Source: Geodermatophilus amargosae
GTDB taxonomy: Bacteria > Actinomycetota > Actinomycetes > Mycobacteriales > Geodermatophilaceae
DNA: 64,000 nt
NCBI RefSeq assembly: GCF_900116515.1
Contig: NZ_FPBA01000012.1
Coordinates: 101,993-165,992, forward strand
Reading direction: 5' to 3'
Shown here: positions 17,703 to 27,029 of the stretch, piece after piece
Layout: each line of letters starts with the position of its first letter
Position numbering within the stretch: position 1 is the first letter of the stretch
Made by a program: the position numbers and the translations under genes
Notes under the pieces: model-generated
What the model was told of the DNA's origin: nothing
What the model saw: the letters and a program-made list of their open reading frames with translations, nothing else
The model's database searches: none

Positions 17703-19814
17703 GTGGAAGCGCGCCCCGTCGCAGAGATCATCGCCTACGTCTTCGTCGACCTCGCGGTGATCATGATCATCGCCCGGTTGATGGGGCGACTGGCCGTCAA
17801 GGTCGGCCAGCCCGCCGTCGTCGGCGAGATCGTCGCCGGCATCCTGCTCGGCCCGACGCTCCTGGGCGCGCTGCCGGGAGACCTGGACCTGTTGCTGTTC
17901 CCCGCCGACATCCGTCCGTTCCTCAACGTGCTGGCGCAGCTCGGCCTGGTCCTGTTCATGTTCCTGGTGGGCCTCGAGGTCGACATGTCCTTCATGCGCG
18001 GGCGGGAGAAGGTCGCCGTGTCGGTGTCGCTGGCGTCGATCCTGCTGCCGTTCTCCCTGGGCGTGCTGCTCGCGACGTACCTGCACACGCAGCACGACGT
18101 CTTCACCGAGACCGACGGCAGCACCTCGCCCATCCCGTTCCTCGGCTTCGCCCTGTTCCTGGGCGTGGCCATGTCGATCACCGCGTTCCCGGTCCTGGCC
18201 CGCATCCTGGCCGAGCGGCAGATGCACCGGATCCCCACCGGTGTGCTCGCGCTGGCCTGCGCCGCCGTGGACGACGTCCTCGCCTGGTGCCTGCTGGCCG
18301 TCGTCGTCGCGATCGTGGCGGCGACCTCGTTCAGCGGCGTCGTGCTCATCCTGAGCCTGTCGGTGGCCTTCGCCCTGGTGATGTTCCTGGTCGTCAAGCC
18401 GCTGCTGCGGGTGCTCGTCACCCGCTACGAGCGGCTCGGGCAGCTCACCCCGGAGATGCTGGCCGGCGTCCTCATCGGCATCCTCACCAGCGCGTGGATC
18501 GCCGAGGAGATCGGCATCCACTTCATCTTCGGCGCGTTCCTCTTCGGCGTCGTCATGCCGCGCAAGGGTGCCGCCCGGCTCAACCACGAGATCGTCGACC
18601 GGCTCGAGCAGGTCAGCGTGCTCCTGCTGCTGCCGGTCTTCTTCGTCATCACCGGTCTCAACGTCGACGTCGGCGCGATCGACCTCGCCGGCCTCGGCGA
18701 GCTGGGCCTGATCCTGCTGGTGGCCATCTCCGGCAAGTTCGTCGGCGCCTACGCCGCGGCCCGGGCCATGCGGGTGCCGAAGCGCCAGTCCACCGCCCTC
18801 GCGACGCTGATGAACACCCGCGGCCTCACCGAGCTGGTCATCCTCAACATCGGCGTCCAGCAGGGCGTGCTCGACGGCGAGATGTTCACGCTCATGGTGA
18901 TCATGGCGCTGGTGACGACGGGCATGGCCACGCCGCTGCTCAACGTCATCTACCCCAAGCGCATCCTCGAGCGCGACATCGCCGCGGCCGAGCGCGCGGA
19001 GCTGGGCCTCACCGAGGCCTACACCGTCGTCGTCGTGGTGCACGACCCCGACCGGGACGCCGCCCTGGTCGACCTCGCCTGCGACATCGTGGGCCAGGAG
19101 GCGCCCGCGCAGGTCGTCCTCACCCGGGTGGTCCGCCGCTCGCGGCCGAAGCCCGAGTGGGCCAGCGGCCTGGGCGCCGACCTCGAGCTGATGGCCACCG
19201 TGGCGGGCGAGCTGCGGACGCTGGCCCGGCAGGTCGAGGCCCGGGGGCTCAAGGCCTCCGTCGCCTCGCGGTTCAGCGAGGACCCCTGGGGTGAGGTGGC
19301 CGACCTGGCCGGCAGCAGCGCCGCCGACGTCGTCCTCGTCCGCAGCGGCTGGGGCATCGCCGAGGGCGCGCTGGCCGCGGACGGCTCCGGCACCCCGTGG
19401 CCGCCGTCGCTGCACGGGTCGGTCGTGACCGTCTCCGGCGAGCTCGGCGAGGCCGGCCTGCGGCCGGGCGGCCCGGTGGCCGTGCTCCAGGACGGCGACG
19501 CCGACGGGCGGGCGGCGCTGCGGCTGGCCGCGCACGCCGCCGTGGGCCGCCGGGTGCCGCTGCAGCTGCGGGCCGCGGAGGGACGGCGGGGCGTCAAGCG
19601 CAACGTCGCCGACTCCCTGCGCCGGGCCGGTGTGCAGATCGCCGCGGAGGAGTCGTCCCTGCCGGCCCTGCTGGTCGCCCCGGCCGGCGCGCGCACCGTC
19701 CCGGCCGCCGACGACCTGACGCCGATCCTGCTGGTGCACGCCGGCACCGCCGACACCGACCGCGACATGGACGAGACCCTCGCCGGCATCGCGGCCCGTC
19801 CCGGGGCGCTTTGA
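17703..19814 (+). CDS. CPA2-family cation/proton antiporter with C-terminal USP-like region
   Basis: 703 residues from GTG at 17703 with GGAG 7 bases upstream. Residues 1-410 have about 12 transmembrane helices typical of Na+(K+)/H+ exchangers, including VVGEIVAGILLGPTLLG, the MSITAFPVLARIL segment, an ion-binding pair of acids in ACAAVDDVLAW, and LMNTRGLTELVILNIG. The last 280 residues form a cytoplasmic region with two domains of universal-stress-protein type (TVVVVVHDPDRDAALVDLACDIV ... VVTVSGELG). Likely involved in pH or cation homeostasis. Divergent from the atypical kinase at 16607. Confidence 0.88.
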   Translation: MEARPVAEIIAYVFVDLAVIMIIARLMGRLAVKVGQPAVVGEIVAGILLGPTLLGALPGDLDLLLFPADIRPFLNVLAQLGLVLFMFLVGLEVDMSFMRGREKVAVSVSLASILLPFSLGVLLATYLHTQHDVFTETDGSTSPIPFLGFALFLGVAMSITAFPVLARILAERQMHRIPTGVLALACAAVDDVLAWCLLAVVVAIVAATSFSGVVLILSLSVAFALVMFLVVKPLLRVLVTRYERLGQLTPEMLAGVLIGILTSAWIAEEIGIHFIFGAFLFGVVMPRKGAARLNHEIVDRLEQVSVLLLLPVFFVITGLNVDVGAIDLAGLGELGLILLVAISGKFVGAYAAARAMRVPKRQSTALATLMNTRGLTELVILNIGVQQGVLDGEMFTLMVIMALVTTGMATPLLNVIYPKRILERDIAAAERAELGLTEAYTVVVVVHDPDRDAALVDLACDIVGQEAPAQVVLTRVVRRSRPKPEWASGLGADLELMATVAGELRTLARQVEARGLKASVASRFSEDPWGEVADLAGSSAADVVLVRSGWGIAEGALAADGSGTPWPPSLHGSVVTVSGELGEAGLRPGGPVAVLQDGDADGRAALRLAAHAAVGRRVPLQLRAAEGRRGVKRNVADSLRRAGVQIAAEESSLPALLVAPAGARTVPAADDLTPILLVHAGTADTDRDMDETLAGIAARPGAL

Positions 19815-19834
19815 GCGTCCCCTCCCCGCCGGCC

Positions 19835-19871
19835 CGGAGCCCGCGTCCCGTTCGAGGGGACGCGGGCTCCG
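19835..19871 (+). terminator. hairpin terminator of the antiporter gene
   Basis: 15-bp perfect arms, CGGAGCCCGCGTCCC at 19835-19849 and its complement at 19857-19871, with a 7-base loop, 20 bases after the antiporter stop. No clear T run, as is usual in high-GC actinobacteria. Confidence 0.65.
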
Positions 19872-19928
19872 TCGTCTCCGGCCCGGCCCGCGCGGGGCCG
19901 ACGGTGCCGGGCTCCTCCCCCCGGGTGG

Positions 19929-19965
19929 GTCGTGCTCTGCCCCGCCCCGGTGGGCAGAGCACGAC
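19929..19965. repeat. GTGCTCTGC palindrome, copy 1
   Basis: 14-bp arms GTCGTGCTCTGCCC and GGGCAGAGCACGAC around a 9-base loop. Member of a dispersed family with copies at 19981 and 45991. Confidence 0.75.
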
Positions 19966-19980
19966 CGTCCTCCCGGTGGA

Positions 19981-20018
19981 GCTCGTGCTCTGCACACCAC
20001 TGTGGGCAGAGCACGAGC
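19981..20018. repeat. GTGCTCTGC palindrome, copy 2
   Basis: 13-bp arms GCTCGTGCTCTGC and GCAGAGCACGAGC around a 12-base loop. The reverse complement of this copy is nearly identical, loop included, to the copy at 45991-46036. Confidence 0.75.
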
Positions 20019-20040
20019 GGGCGCAGGAGGACCTCCGCCG

Positions 20041-20085
20041 CCCCGGACACGCTCCGCCCCGGACACGCTCCGCCCCGGACACGCG
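20041..20085. repeat. 16-bp tandem repeat, about 2.8 units
   Basis: The unit CCCCGGACACGCTCCG occurs twice exactly (20041-20056, 20057-20072), followed by a partial third copy that diverges at CGCG. Non-coding. Confidence 0.75.
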
Positions 20086-20087
20086 AC

Positions 20088-20121
20088 GGCGCCCGCCTCC
20101 CCGGACGGGGAGACGGGCGCC
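20088..20121 (-). terminator. hairpin terminator of the FHA gene
   Basis: 16-base arms (20088-20103 and 20106-20121) pairing with one mismatch, starting 20 bases past the FHA gene stop on the minus strand. Arms read GGCGCCCGCCTCCCCG and CGGGGAGACGGGCGCC. Confidence 0.65.
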
Positions 20122-20141
20122 GCGGTGGTGCCGGGGTGCGG

Positions 20142-21659
20142 TCAGAAGCCGCCGTGCGGTGACTCGAACGCGAACTGCCGGCCACCCATGCGGACGGCCA
20201 TGCCCGGGGTCAGCCGGACCGGCTGGTCCGGCACCAGCGAGGACCAGCCCGGGGCACCCCGGGGAGCGACGAGCGTGCCGTTGGCCGAGCCGGTGTCGAC
20301 CAGCAGCACGTCCCAGCCCTCGAGCCGGATCTCGGCGTGGTGCCGGCTGACGCCGCCCGTCTGGTCGAGGACCAGCAGCGGGCGCAGTTGACCGGAGGCG
20401 ACCCGCTCGTCGGTCTCCGGCTCGCGGCCGAGCAGGTAGTCCATGTCGAGACTGACCGTCGCGCCGTCGTCGAAGACGAGCAGCCCCAGCGGCGGGCGCA
20501 CGCCCTCGATCAGCACCGCCGTCTGCTGCGTGGTGCGGATGCCGCACAGCGCGCAGAAGCCGGCCCGCGGGTCGTTGAGGTGGCCGTTCTTGCAGAGGAT
20601 GCCCTTGACCTTGGGCCGCTCGTCCTCCGGCTCCGCCGCGGCGGGCGCCGACGACGACGCCGCACCGGGGGTCGGCAGCGGCTCCCGGGCCGGCTCCGCC
20701 TCGGCCGCGCCGCCGAACAGGAGCGCGGACCTCGCCGGCGCCGGCAGCTCGACCGGCGCGGGAGCCGACGGCTGCGCCGCGACCGGCGCGGGGACGGGGT
20801 GGTCGTGACCCGCGTGGTCGTGCCCGGCGTGGTCGGAACCGGCGTGGTCGCGACCGGCGTGGTCGCGACCGGCGTGGTCGGGAGCGGGAGCGGACGGTGC
20901 CACGGGGACCGGGCGCGCCGGAGGCTTGGCCGTGGACAGCGGCACCCGGGCGTGCGGCGCGGGCAGTCGGACCTGCATCGTGGCCGACGGCGTGGGGCCG
21001 GGGGCCGACGGCGCGGGAGCCGGCGACAGGACCGCCGCGGCGCCGGGGACCGCACCGGACTCCAGGTCGGCGAGCGGGTGCGGCGCGGTGTCCGCGGGCG
21101 AGCCGGCCGACAGGTGCAGCGCGGCCGGCGGCCAGGTGACGAAGCGGTCGAGCACGAGCGTGCCGTTGTCCAGCTTCTCCCCCTGGGCCGGCGTCAGCCG
21201 CAGCCCCAGGTCCGGCACCTCGGCGCCGCCGCCGCCGACGAGCACCAGCGTCAGGCCGTCCTCCGTCGCGGCGGTGACCGCGAACGACGGCGGGTCGGCG
21301 ACGGTGCCGAGCCAGGTGCGCAGCTCCTCGTGCAGCCGGCGGCCGGGGGCGCGCGAGCCCGCCGCCGACACCCGGCGGCAGAGCGCGACGAGTTCGCCGA
21401 CGTGCGCGTCACCGGCCGGGGCGGTCACCGGCGCGGCCGGGACCGGGGCGCTGCCCCAGCCGACGAGCGCCGGCTTGGCGGCGGGCGCGGCGGGGCCGGT
21501 CGGCTGGTTGGTGACCCCGACGACGAGCAGCACGCCGGGCAGCCGGACGACGAGGTCGGGACCCGGGGCGACCCGGACGGCGACCTGGTCGAACGGCGGC
21601 ACGGTGGCCGGGGCCCCGGTGGTGCCGGTCAGCGGCGCCAGAGGGGGGGCGGCGGACAT
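20142..21659 (-). CDS. FHA-domain protein with zinc ribbon and DHAG repeats
   Basis: 505 residues. FHA domains bind phosphothreonine, so this is a likely target of the neighbouring kinases. In order: an N-terminal about 200-residue globular part of unknown type (VAVRVAPGPDLVVRLPGV, RLHEELRTWLG), a Pro/Ala-rich linker with five tandem DHAGx units rich in histidine, a zinc ribbon (CKNGHLNDPRAGFCALCG), and a C-terminal FHA domain with the core residues YLLGREPETD, GVSRHHAEI and DTGSANGT. ATG overlaps the upstream gene stop by one base, so it is coupled to the membrane protein at 21659. Confidence 0.88.
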   Translation of the reverse strand: MSAAPPLAPLTGTTGAPATVPPFDQVAVRVAPGPDLVVRLPGVLLVVGVTNQPTGPAAPAAKPALVGWGSAPVPAAPVTAPAGDAHVGELVALCRRVSAAGSRAPGRRLHEELRTWLGTVADPPSFAVTAATEDGLTLVLVGGGGAEVPDLGLRLTPAQGEKLDNGTLVLDRFVTWPPAALHLSAGSPADTAPHPLADLESGAVPGAAAVLSPAPAPSAPGPTPSATMQVRLPAPHARVPLSTAKPPARPVPVAPSAPAPDHAGRDHAGRDHAGSDHAGHDHAGHDHPVPAPVAAQPSAPAPVELPAPARSALLFGGAAEAEPAREPLPTPGAASSSAPAAAEPEDERPKVKGILCKNGHLNDPRAGFCALCGIRTTQQTAVLIEGVRPPLGLLVFDDGATVSLDMDYLLGREPETDERVASGQLRPLLVLDQTGGVSRHHAEIRLEGWDVLLVDTGSANGTLVAPRGAPGWSSLVPDQPVRLTPGMAVRMGGRQFAFESPHGGF

Positions 21660-22093
21660 CAGATGAGCCTCCCACCGTTGATGCGCCAGTGGATGAAGGG
21701 CACGCGCATCGGGCCGTTGGCCACCAGCCACACGATCAGCCAGGTGCTGACGAAGTGGATGACGAAGGCCGGGCCGGGCAGCGAGCCGATCCACGGGATG
21801 GCGCCGCCGGCGAAGAGGAACCACACGAGCAGGCCCTCGGGGATGGCGGTGAGCAGGCCGAAGAGCGTCGGCCAGTCCTTCTCCCACCGGAACTGCTGGA
21901 TGCCGTGGTAGACGAGCTCCCACAGCACGCCGAGCACCAGCACGACGAGCAGCACGGAGAAGGTGGCGCCGTAGGAGGCGGCCAGGGAGGCCTCGGTCGG
22001 GAGCACCGGGGTGATGATCAGGGTCCAGATCGAACCGACCACGGCCAGCAGGAAGATCCTGGTCTGGATGCGGCCGCTCAGGGTGGGCAGCAC
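21659..22093 (-). CDS. four-helix integral membrane protein
   Basis: 144 residues from GTG, with four hydrophobic segments: IFLLAVVGSIWTLIITPVL, TFSVLLVVLVLGVLWELVY, LLTAIPEGLLVWFLFAGG and AFVIHFVSTWLIVWLVANG. Charged loops are few, with a conserved-looking HGIQQFRWEKDWP between helices 2 and 3. No family recognised. It lies between the Rossmann flavoprotein-like gene and the FHA gene, 1-base overlap with the latter and 55 bases after the former, so the three are probably one operon. Confidence 0.75.
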   Translation of the reverse strand: MLPTLSGRIQTRIFLLAVVGSIWTLIITPVLPTEASLAASYGATFSVLLVVLVLGVLWELVYHGIQQFRWEKDWPTLFGLLTAIPEGLLVWFLFAGGAIPWIGSLPGPAFVIHFVSTWLIVWLVANGPMRVPFIHWRINGGRLI

Positions 22094-22148
22094 GGTGTCG
22101 TCTCTCTCGGTCGTCGCGGGCGTCGGTGGCGGGTCGGGGGCCGGTCGG

Positions 22149-23696
22149 TCAGATCTGCTTGTTGCGGACCCACTTCCACCACTGGCTGGTCGACCGGCCC
22201 GGGCCGAGCTTCTGCGCGAAGCCCTGAGCGATCAGGTCGTCGGCGATCTCCTGCGCGGCGATCTGCAGGCCGAAGAAGGTGTCGACGCCGGGGAACGGCC
22301 CACCGAGCGTGGCGCTGCCGGAGGCGTAGATCTTGCCGCCGTTCTGGGCGCCGGTGACCTCGAAGTTCCGCTGCACGTCCAGCCGGCCGACGGGGTTGCG
22401 CTGGGCGTTGGAGTGGTCGAGCAGGTCGGCCAGCACGCGGTGCTCGCGGATGTCGGCCTCGAGGCCGGTGCAGTCGATGACGGCGTCGAAGGTGCCCGTG
22501 TGCGGGCCCTGGTCGGGGGTGCTGACGGTGACCTCGACCAGGTCACCGACCGGCCTCATGTCCTCGATGGAGCCGATCATCACGCGGTACCAGCCCTCGC
22601 TGCGGCCGCGCCGGAGCTGCTCCTTCCAGTCCCGCCGGACCGGGGTGTTGGTGCCGCCCATCTCCTTGTAGAGGCGGGCCCGCTCCTCGCCCTCGCTCTT
22701 GCGGACCTGCTGCTTGAGCTGGCCGCCCCACACCGACTTCGGGTAGTTGAAGCCCTGGTAGGCCCAGCCGTCGGCGCCCTTGCGGCGCTTGAGGATGCCG
22801 GTGCCGTGCGGCCGGTCCACGTAGGTGCGGAACAGGTGGACGATCTGGGTCTGCAGGCCGCGCTGGTCGCGGTCGTCGATCAGCCGCTGCAGCACCCGGG
22901 AGGCCACGATCCCGCCGCCGCGGATGAGCACGGTGCCGGGGCGCTGGTGCAGCCGCTCGTAGACGTGCTCGTGCCGCTCGTAGGCGTTCACGACCCGGCT
23001 GTAGTCGTTGTGCTCGTTGCGGTACCGCTGCAGGTCGGGCAGGAACTTCAGCCCCGGGTAGCCGACGGCGACGTGCACCCACTGGCTGCGGTAGGCGATC
23101 CGCTTGGTCGGCGTCGCGCCCTCCGGCGGGGTCAGGATCGTGAAGTACCCGCCGCCCACGCGGCGCCGGACCATGCGGACCTGGCCGTTGACGACCATCT
23201 CCGGGTACCGGATCCGGTACATCTCCTTCTCCATCGACTCGAACGCGTGCCCGGCCCTGGGCGTGTAGTAGTTCGCGAAGATGGGTTCGACCAGCACGTT
23301 CCACGCCTGCTTGAGGTCGCCCTGCAGGGCCTCGCGGATGGCGTAGCTCGGGAAGCCCCAGATGTTGTCCGGGCACGACGAGGAGTCCGACCGCAGCCGC
23401 TCGCCGCGCGGGATCTGCGAGACCGTCGTCAGGTACTCGTAGCTCTCCCACGGCGTCTTCAGCGGGGTGAGCACCCGCATCGCGCTGGTCGGGACGCCGC
23501 AGATGCGCAGGTAGTCCACGGTCACGAACGACCCGATGCCGCCACCGAAGGTGACGAACGGGACGTCGACGACCGGGATGCCGGCCTCGGCGAGCATCTG
23601 GTCGGTCCAGAAGTCGCTGGCGATCAACTGGTCGTTGAGGTCGCCCGGCTGCGGCGGTGTCTGGGTCTGCTGGGGCGCGATGGTGCTCTCGCTCAC
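22149..23696 (-). CDS. FAD/NAD(P)-binding Rossmann protein in the kinase/FHA operon
   Basis: 515 residues from GTG at 23696. Two dinucleotide-fold signatures are visible: VTFGGGIGSFVTVDYLRICGV near residue 45 and VLIRGGGIVASRVLQRLI near 240. A later IDCTGLEADIREH and GKIYASGSATLGGPF give the flavin-monooxygenase-like C-terminal pattern. No partner redox domain and no signal peptide. The family likely binds FAD and/or NAD(P), but the reaction is unknown. First gene of the leftward operon with the membrane and FHA genes, divergent from the kinase at 23869. Confidence 0.75.
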   Translation of the reverse strand: MSESTIAPQQTQTPPQPGDLNDQLIASDFWTDQMLAEAGIPVVDVPFVTFGGGIGSFVTVDYLRICGVPTSAMRVLTPLKTPWESYEYLTTVSQIPRGERLRSDSSSCPDNIWGFPSYAIREALQGDLKQAWNVLVEPIFANYYTPRAGHAFESMEKEMYRIRYPEMVVNGQVRMVRRRVGGGYFTILTPPEGATPTKRIAYRSQWVHVAVGYPGLKFLPDLQRYRNEHNDYSRVVNAYERHEHVYERLHQRPGTVLIRGGGIVASRVLQRLIDDRDQRGLQTQIVHLFRTYVDRPHGTGILKRRKGADGWAYQGFNYPKSVWGGQLKQQVRKSEGEERARLYKEMGGTNTPVRRDWKEQLRRGRSEGWYRVMIGSIEDMRPVGDLVEVTVSTPDQGPHTGTFDAVIDCTGLEADIREHRVLADLLDHSNAQRNPVGRLDVQRNFEVTGAQNGGKIYASGSATLGGPFPGVDTFFGLQIAAQEIADDLIAQGFAQKLGPGRSTSQWWKWVRNKQI

Positions 23697-23868
23697 GGGA
23701 GTGGATCCGTCCTCTGTCGGGGAGCCGCCACCATCGGGTCGGCGCGCAGACCTGTCAACGGATTCCGCCGCGGCTGCCCGAACCGTTGCCGGGACCACAG
23801 GGCGGTCGGCGGGGACCCCGGACGGGACCGCCTGCCTACACTGCCGCCACTGCTGCGGGAGGCCACGG

Positions 23869-25470
23869 GTGGAGTCACGACAGTTCGGTCCCTACCGGAT
23901 CGAGGAGCTGATCGGCCGCGGGGGGATGGGCGAGGTCCACCGCGCGTTCGACACCGAGCACCAGCGCACCGTGGCGCTCAAGGTGCTGGCCGAGGACCTC
24001 GCCGCCGAGCGCGGCTACCGCGAGCGGTTCCGCCGCGAGGCGCACGCCGCCGCCCGGCTGTCGGACCCCCACGTCGTGCCCATCCACCGCTACGGCGAGA
24101 TCGACGGCCGGCTGTTCCTGGACATGCGGCTGGTCCGCGGCCGCGACCTGGCGGCCGTGCTCTCCGAGGAGGGTCCCCTGACGCCGGCGCGCGCCGTGTC
24201 GGTCGTCGGCCAGGTGGCCCACGCCCTCGACGCCGCGCACGCCGAGGGGCTGGTGCACCGCGACGTCAAGCCGAGCAACGTGCTCGTCTGCTCCGCGCCG
24301 GGCGACCCCGTCGACGACGACGAGTTCGTCTACCTGGTCGACTTCGGCATCGCCCGGTCGGTGATGGAGGACGGCGGCACCACCGCGCTCACCCAGGCCG
24401 GCTCGGCGGTCGGGTCGTTCGACTACATGGCGCCCGAGCGGTTCCTCGAGCAGCCGGCCGACGCGCGCACCGACGTCTACTCCCTGGCCTGCGTGCTCTT
24501 CGAGTGCCTGACCGGCCGCCGCCCGTTCGGGACCCGCGACCTCGCGCCGCTGATGTGGGCACACCTCAACGACACGCCTCCGCCGGTGTCCTCGCTGCGC
24601 AGTGGCGTGCCCGCCGCCCTCGACGAGGTGGTGGCCCGCGGCCTGGCCAAGGACCCTGCCTCCCGCTGGCCCTCGGCCGGCGCGCTGGCCGCGGCGGCCC
24701 GCCGGGCGCTCACGTCCTCCGGGACCCCCGCGCGCCCGGACCCGGCCGCTCCGCCGTCGGGGCCGCAGCCGCTGCCGGCACCGGCCGGGGCCACCCGCTC
24801 CCCGCTGGTGCCACCGCCCCCGCCCGGCGGCACGGGCCCGGGCAGCTCCCCGCTCCCGGCCGGTCGCCCGGCGGGCGCCCGCCGGTCCCGGCTGCCCGCC
24901 GTCCTCCTGACGACGGCGGCGCTGCTCGCGGCCGCGCTGGTCGCGGTGGTCCTGCTCGCGGGTCGGGGCGGGCAGGCGGCCGCGGACCCGCCGTCCCGGC
25001 CGACCGAGAGCGCGCGGCACGACGACCTGCTGGCGCTCGTCCCGGCCGACTTCGACGCGGCGGACTGCCGCCCGGCGCCCTCGGCCGGGGACGGCGACGT
25101 CGCGGCGGTGGACTGCGGGCCGTCGGCCACCGAGGACGGGCCGCGCACGGCGCGGTTCTTCCTCTATCCCGACGGGCGGACCGCCGAGGCCGTCTTCACC
25201 GACGACATCGCCGCCCTGGGGTTGCCACGCCTGGAGAACGGTGCTCGCTGCCCGGCGTCGCAGGGCTACCAGGACTGGACGCTGGAGGGCGCGGTCAAGG
25301 GGCAGGTCGCCTGCTACGTCGACGAGGAGAACACCGCCGTCCTCGTCTGGACCGAGACCGAGGACGCCGTCGAGGCGATCGTCACGATCCGCAACGGCGG
25401 GACCGCCGGGCTGGCCGCCCTGCGCCAGTGGTGGGACGACCCCGCCCTCTCCACCTTCGGCGAGGCCTGA
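23869..25470 (+). CDS. transmembrane Ser/Thr protein kinase, paralogue of the 14.7-kb kinase
   Basis: 533 residues from GTG at 23869, GGGAGG 6 bases upstream. Kinase domain, residues 1-280: GRGGMGEVHRAFDTEH, VALKVL, HRDVKPSNVLV, VDFGIARS, APERF. A Pro/Ala-rich linker leads to one transmembrane helix (LPAVLLTTAALLAAALVAVVLLAG, near residue 350) and an outer domain of about 150 residues with paired cysteines, clearly homologous to that of the 14687 kinase. Divergent from the flavoprotein/FHA operon, with 172 bases between, which fits a kinase-FHA signalling unit. Confidence 0.93.
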   Translation: MESRQFGPYRIEELIGRGGMGEVHRAFDTEHQRTVALKVLAEDLAAERGYRERFRREAHAAARLSDPHVVPIHRYGEIDGRLFLDMRLVRGRDLAAVLSEEGPLTPARAVSVVGQVAHALDAAHAEGLVHRDVKPSNVLVCSAPGDPVDDDEFVYLVDFGIARSVMEDGGTTALTQAGSAVGSFDYMAPERFLEQPADARTDVYSLACVLFECLTGRRPFGTRDLAPLMWAHLNDTPPPVSSLRSGVPAALDEVVARGLAKDPASRWPSAGALAAAARRALTSSGTPARPDPAAPPSGPQPLPAPAGATRSPLVPPPPPGGTGPGSSPLPAGRPAGARRSRLPAVLLTTAALLAAALVAVVLLAGRGGQAAADPPSRPTESARHDDLLALVPADFDAADCRPAPSAGDGDVAAVDCGPSATEDGPRTARFFLYPDGRTAEAVFTDDIAALGLPRLENGARCPASQGYQDWTLEGAVKGQVACYVDEENTAVLVWTETEDAVEAIVTIRNGGTAGLAALRQWWDDPALSTFGEA

Positions 25471-25486
25471 GTCCCTCCGGGGGCCG

Positions 25487-26251
25487 TCAGGCCTTGCCGA
25501 AGCGGCGCTGGCGCGAGGCGTACTCCTCGCAGGCGGCCCACAGGTGCCGGCGGTCGAAGTCGGGCCACAGGGTGTCGAGGAAGACGAACTCGGCGTAGGC
25601 CGACTGCCACAGCAGGAAGTTGCTGGTCCGGTTCTCCCCGGAGCTGCGCACGAACAGGTCGACGTCGGCCATGTCGGGCTCGTCGAGGAACCGGGCGACG
25701 GTCTGCTCGTCGACCTTGCCGGGGTCGAGCCGGCCGGCGGCGACCTCGCGGGCGATCGCGGCGGCGGCGTCGGCGATCTCGGCCCGGCCGCCGTAGTTCA
25801 CGCACATGGTGAGCGTCAGGACGTCGTTGTCCCGCGTGAGCTCCTCGGCGACCTCGAGCTCCTTGATGACGCTGCGCCACAGCCGCGGGCGGCGGCCGGC
25901 CCAGCGCACCCGGACCCCGAGCTCGTGCATCTCGTCGCGGCGGCGGCGGATGACGTCGCGGTTGAAGCCCATGAGGAAGCGGACCTCCTCGGGGCTGCGC
26001 CGCCAGTTCTCCGTGGAGAAGGCGTAGGCGCTGACGGCCTTCACGCCGAGCTCGATGGCGCCCTCGACGCAGTCGAACAGCGAGGACTCCCCCGCCTCGT
26101 GCCCCGCCGTCCGCGGCAGGCCGCGGTCCTTGGCCCAGCGGCCGTTGCCGTCCATGACGATCGCGACGTGCCCGGGCACCCGGTCGGCGGGGATCGACGG
26201 CGGCCGGGCACCCGAGGGGTGCGGGTTCGGCCGTTTGACCTCACGCCTCAC
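25487..26251 (-). CDS. uppS: polyprenyl diphosphate synthase (cis-prenyltransferase)
   Basis: 254 residues. Extends farnesyl or geranyl diphosphate with isopentenyl units to make the lipid carrier for cell-wall sugars. Family features: [17 protein letters not shown] with the catalytic aspartate, [18 protein letters not shown], the [21 protein letters not shown] substrate region and [19 protein letters not shown]. The SxxSGE motif reads RSSGE, as in some actinobacterial members, instead of RTSGE. ATG overlaps the recO end by 11 bases, so it is part of the era-recO-uppS operon. Confidence 0.96.
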   Translation of the reverse strand: MRREVKRPNPHPSGARPPSIPADRVPGHVAIVMDGNGRWAKDRGLPRTAGHEAGESSLFDCVEGAIELGVKAVSAYAFSTENWRRSPEEVRFLMGFNRDVIRRRRDEMHELGVRVRWAGRRPRLWRSVIKELEVAEELTRDNDVLTLTMCVNYGGRAEIADAAAAIAREVAAGRLDPGKVDEQTVARFLDEPDMADVDLFVRSSGENRTSNFLLWQSAYAEFVFLDTLWPDFDRRHLWAACEEYASRQRRFGKA

Positions 26252-27029
26252 TCAGCAGGCCCGCTTCCCGCCGGGGGGCGACGTCGGAGCGGTCGACCAG
26301 CGGCAGCGAGCGCAGTCCGCGCTCCAGGTGCCACTGCAGCAGCGCGGCCACCAGCCCGCTGCCCTCGCGGCGCTGCGGGTTCTCGCTGGCCTCGGCGGTG
26401 TCCCAGTCGCCGGACAGCAGCGCCTCCAGGTGCTCGATCGTGACCGGGTTGGGCATGGCCGAGCCGGTCGGGCGGCAGCCGGGGCAGACGGTGCCGCCGG
26501 CCGGGACGGAGAAGTGCCGGTGCGGGCCCGTGACGCCGCAGCGGGCGCAGTCGCCGAGCGCCGGCTCCCAGCCGGCCACCGACATCGCGCGCAGCAGGAA
26601 GGCGTCGAGGACGAGCCCGGCCGGGTGGGTCTGCTCGGCCAGCGCCCGCAGTGCGCCGACGACGAGGAGGAACAGCCGCAGCGAGGGCTCCTTCTCCTCC
26701 GCCGTCAGCCGGTCGGCGGTCTCCAGCACCGCGGTGCCGGCGGTGTAGGCCGGGTAGTCGGCGGCGATGACCGAGCCGTAGGAGCGGATGGACTCCGCCT
26801 GGCTGACGATGTCGAGGGTGCGGCCGGTGTAGAGCTGCAGGTCCACGTGGCTGAACGGCTCGAGCCGGGCGCCGAACTTGCTCTTGGTGCGGCGCACGCC
26901 CTTGGCCACCGCGCGCACCTTGCCGTGCCGGCGGGTGAGGACCGTGACGATCCGGTCGGCCTCCCCCAGCTTCTGGGTGCGCAGGACGATCCCCTCGTCG
27001 CGGTACAGCGACTTCGGCGTGGTGCTCAC
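26241..27029 (-). CDS. recO: DNA repair protein RecO
   Basis: 262 residues from GTG directly following the era stop (TGA-GTG). RecO helps load RecA on SSB-coated DNA with RecR. N-terminal OB fold ([42 protein letters not shown]) and a helical C-terminal half with a four-cysteine zinc motif (CARCG and CPGC). Length and order (era-recO-uppS) are normal. Confidence 0.96.
   Translation of the reverse strand: MSTTPKSLYRDEGIVLRTQKLGEADRIVTVLTRRHGKVRAVAKGVRRTKSKFGARLEPFSHVDLQLYTGRTLDIVSQAESIRSYGSVIAADYPAYTAGTAVLETADRLTAEEKEPSLRLFLLVVGALRALAEQTHPAGLVLDAFLLRAMSVAGWEPALGDCARCGVTGPHRHFSVPAGGTVCPGCRPTGSAMPNPVTIEHLEALLSGDWDTAEASENPQRREGSGLVAALLQWHLERGLRSLPLVDRSDVAPRREAGLLSEA

Larger units (their letters stand above)
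19815..20141. other. 327-base gene-free convergent region packed with inverted and tandem repeats
   Basis: No credible gene. Between the convergent antiporter and FHA genes lie, in order, a terminator hairpin, two copies of the GTGCTCTGC palindrome, a 16-bp tandem repeat, and a second terminator hairpin, each listed separately. GC skew and base use are otherwise like the surroundings. Confidence 0.7.

Noticed and set aside
20041..20085. Tandem 16-bp repeat as a CRISPR array.
   Set aside because: Units are contiguous without spacers and there are fewer than three full copies; no cas genes in the window.
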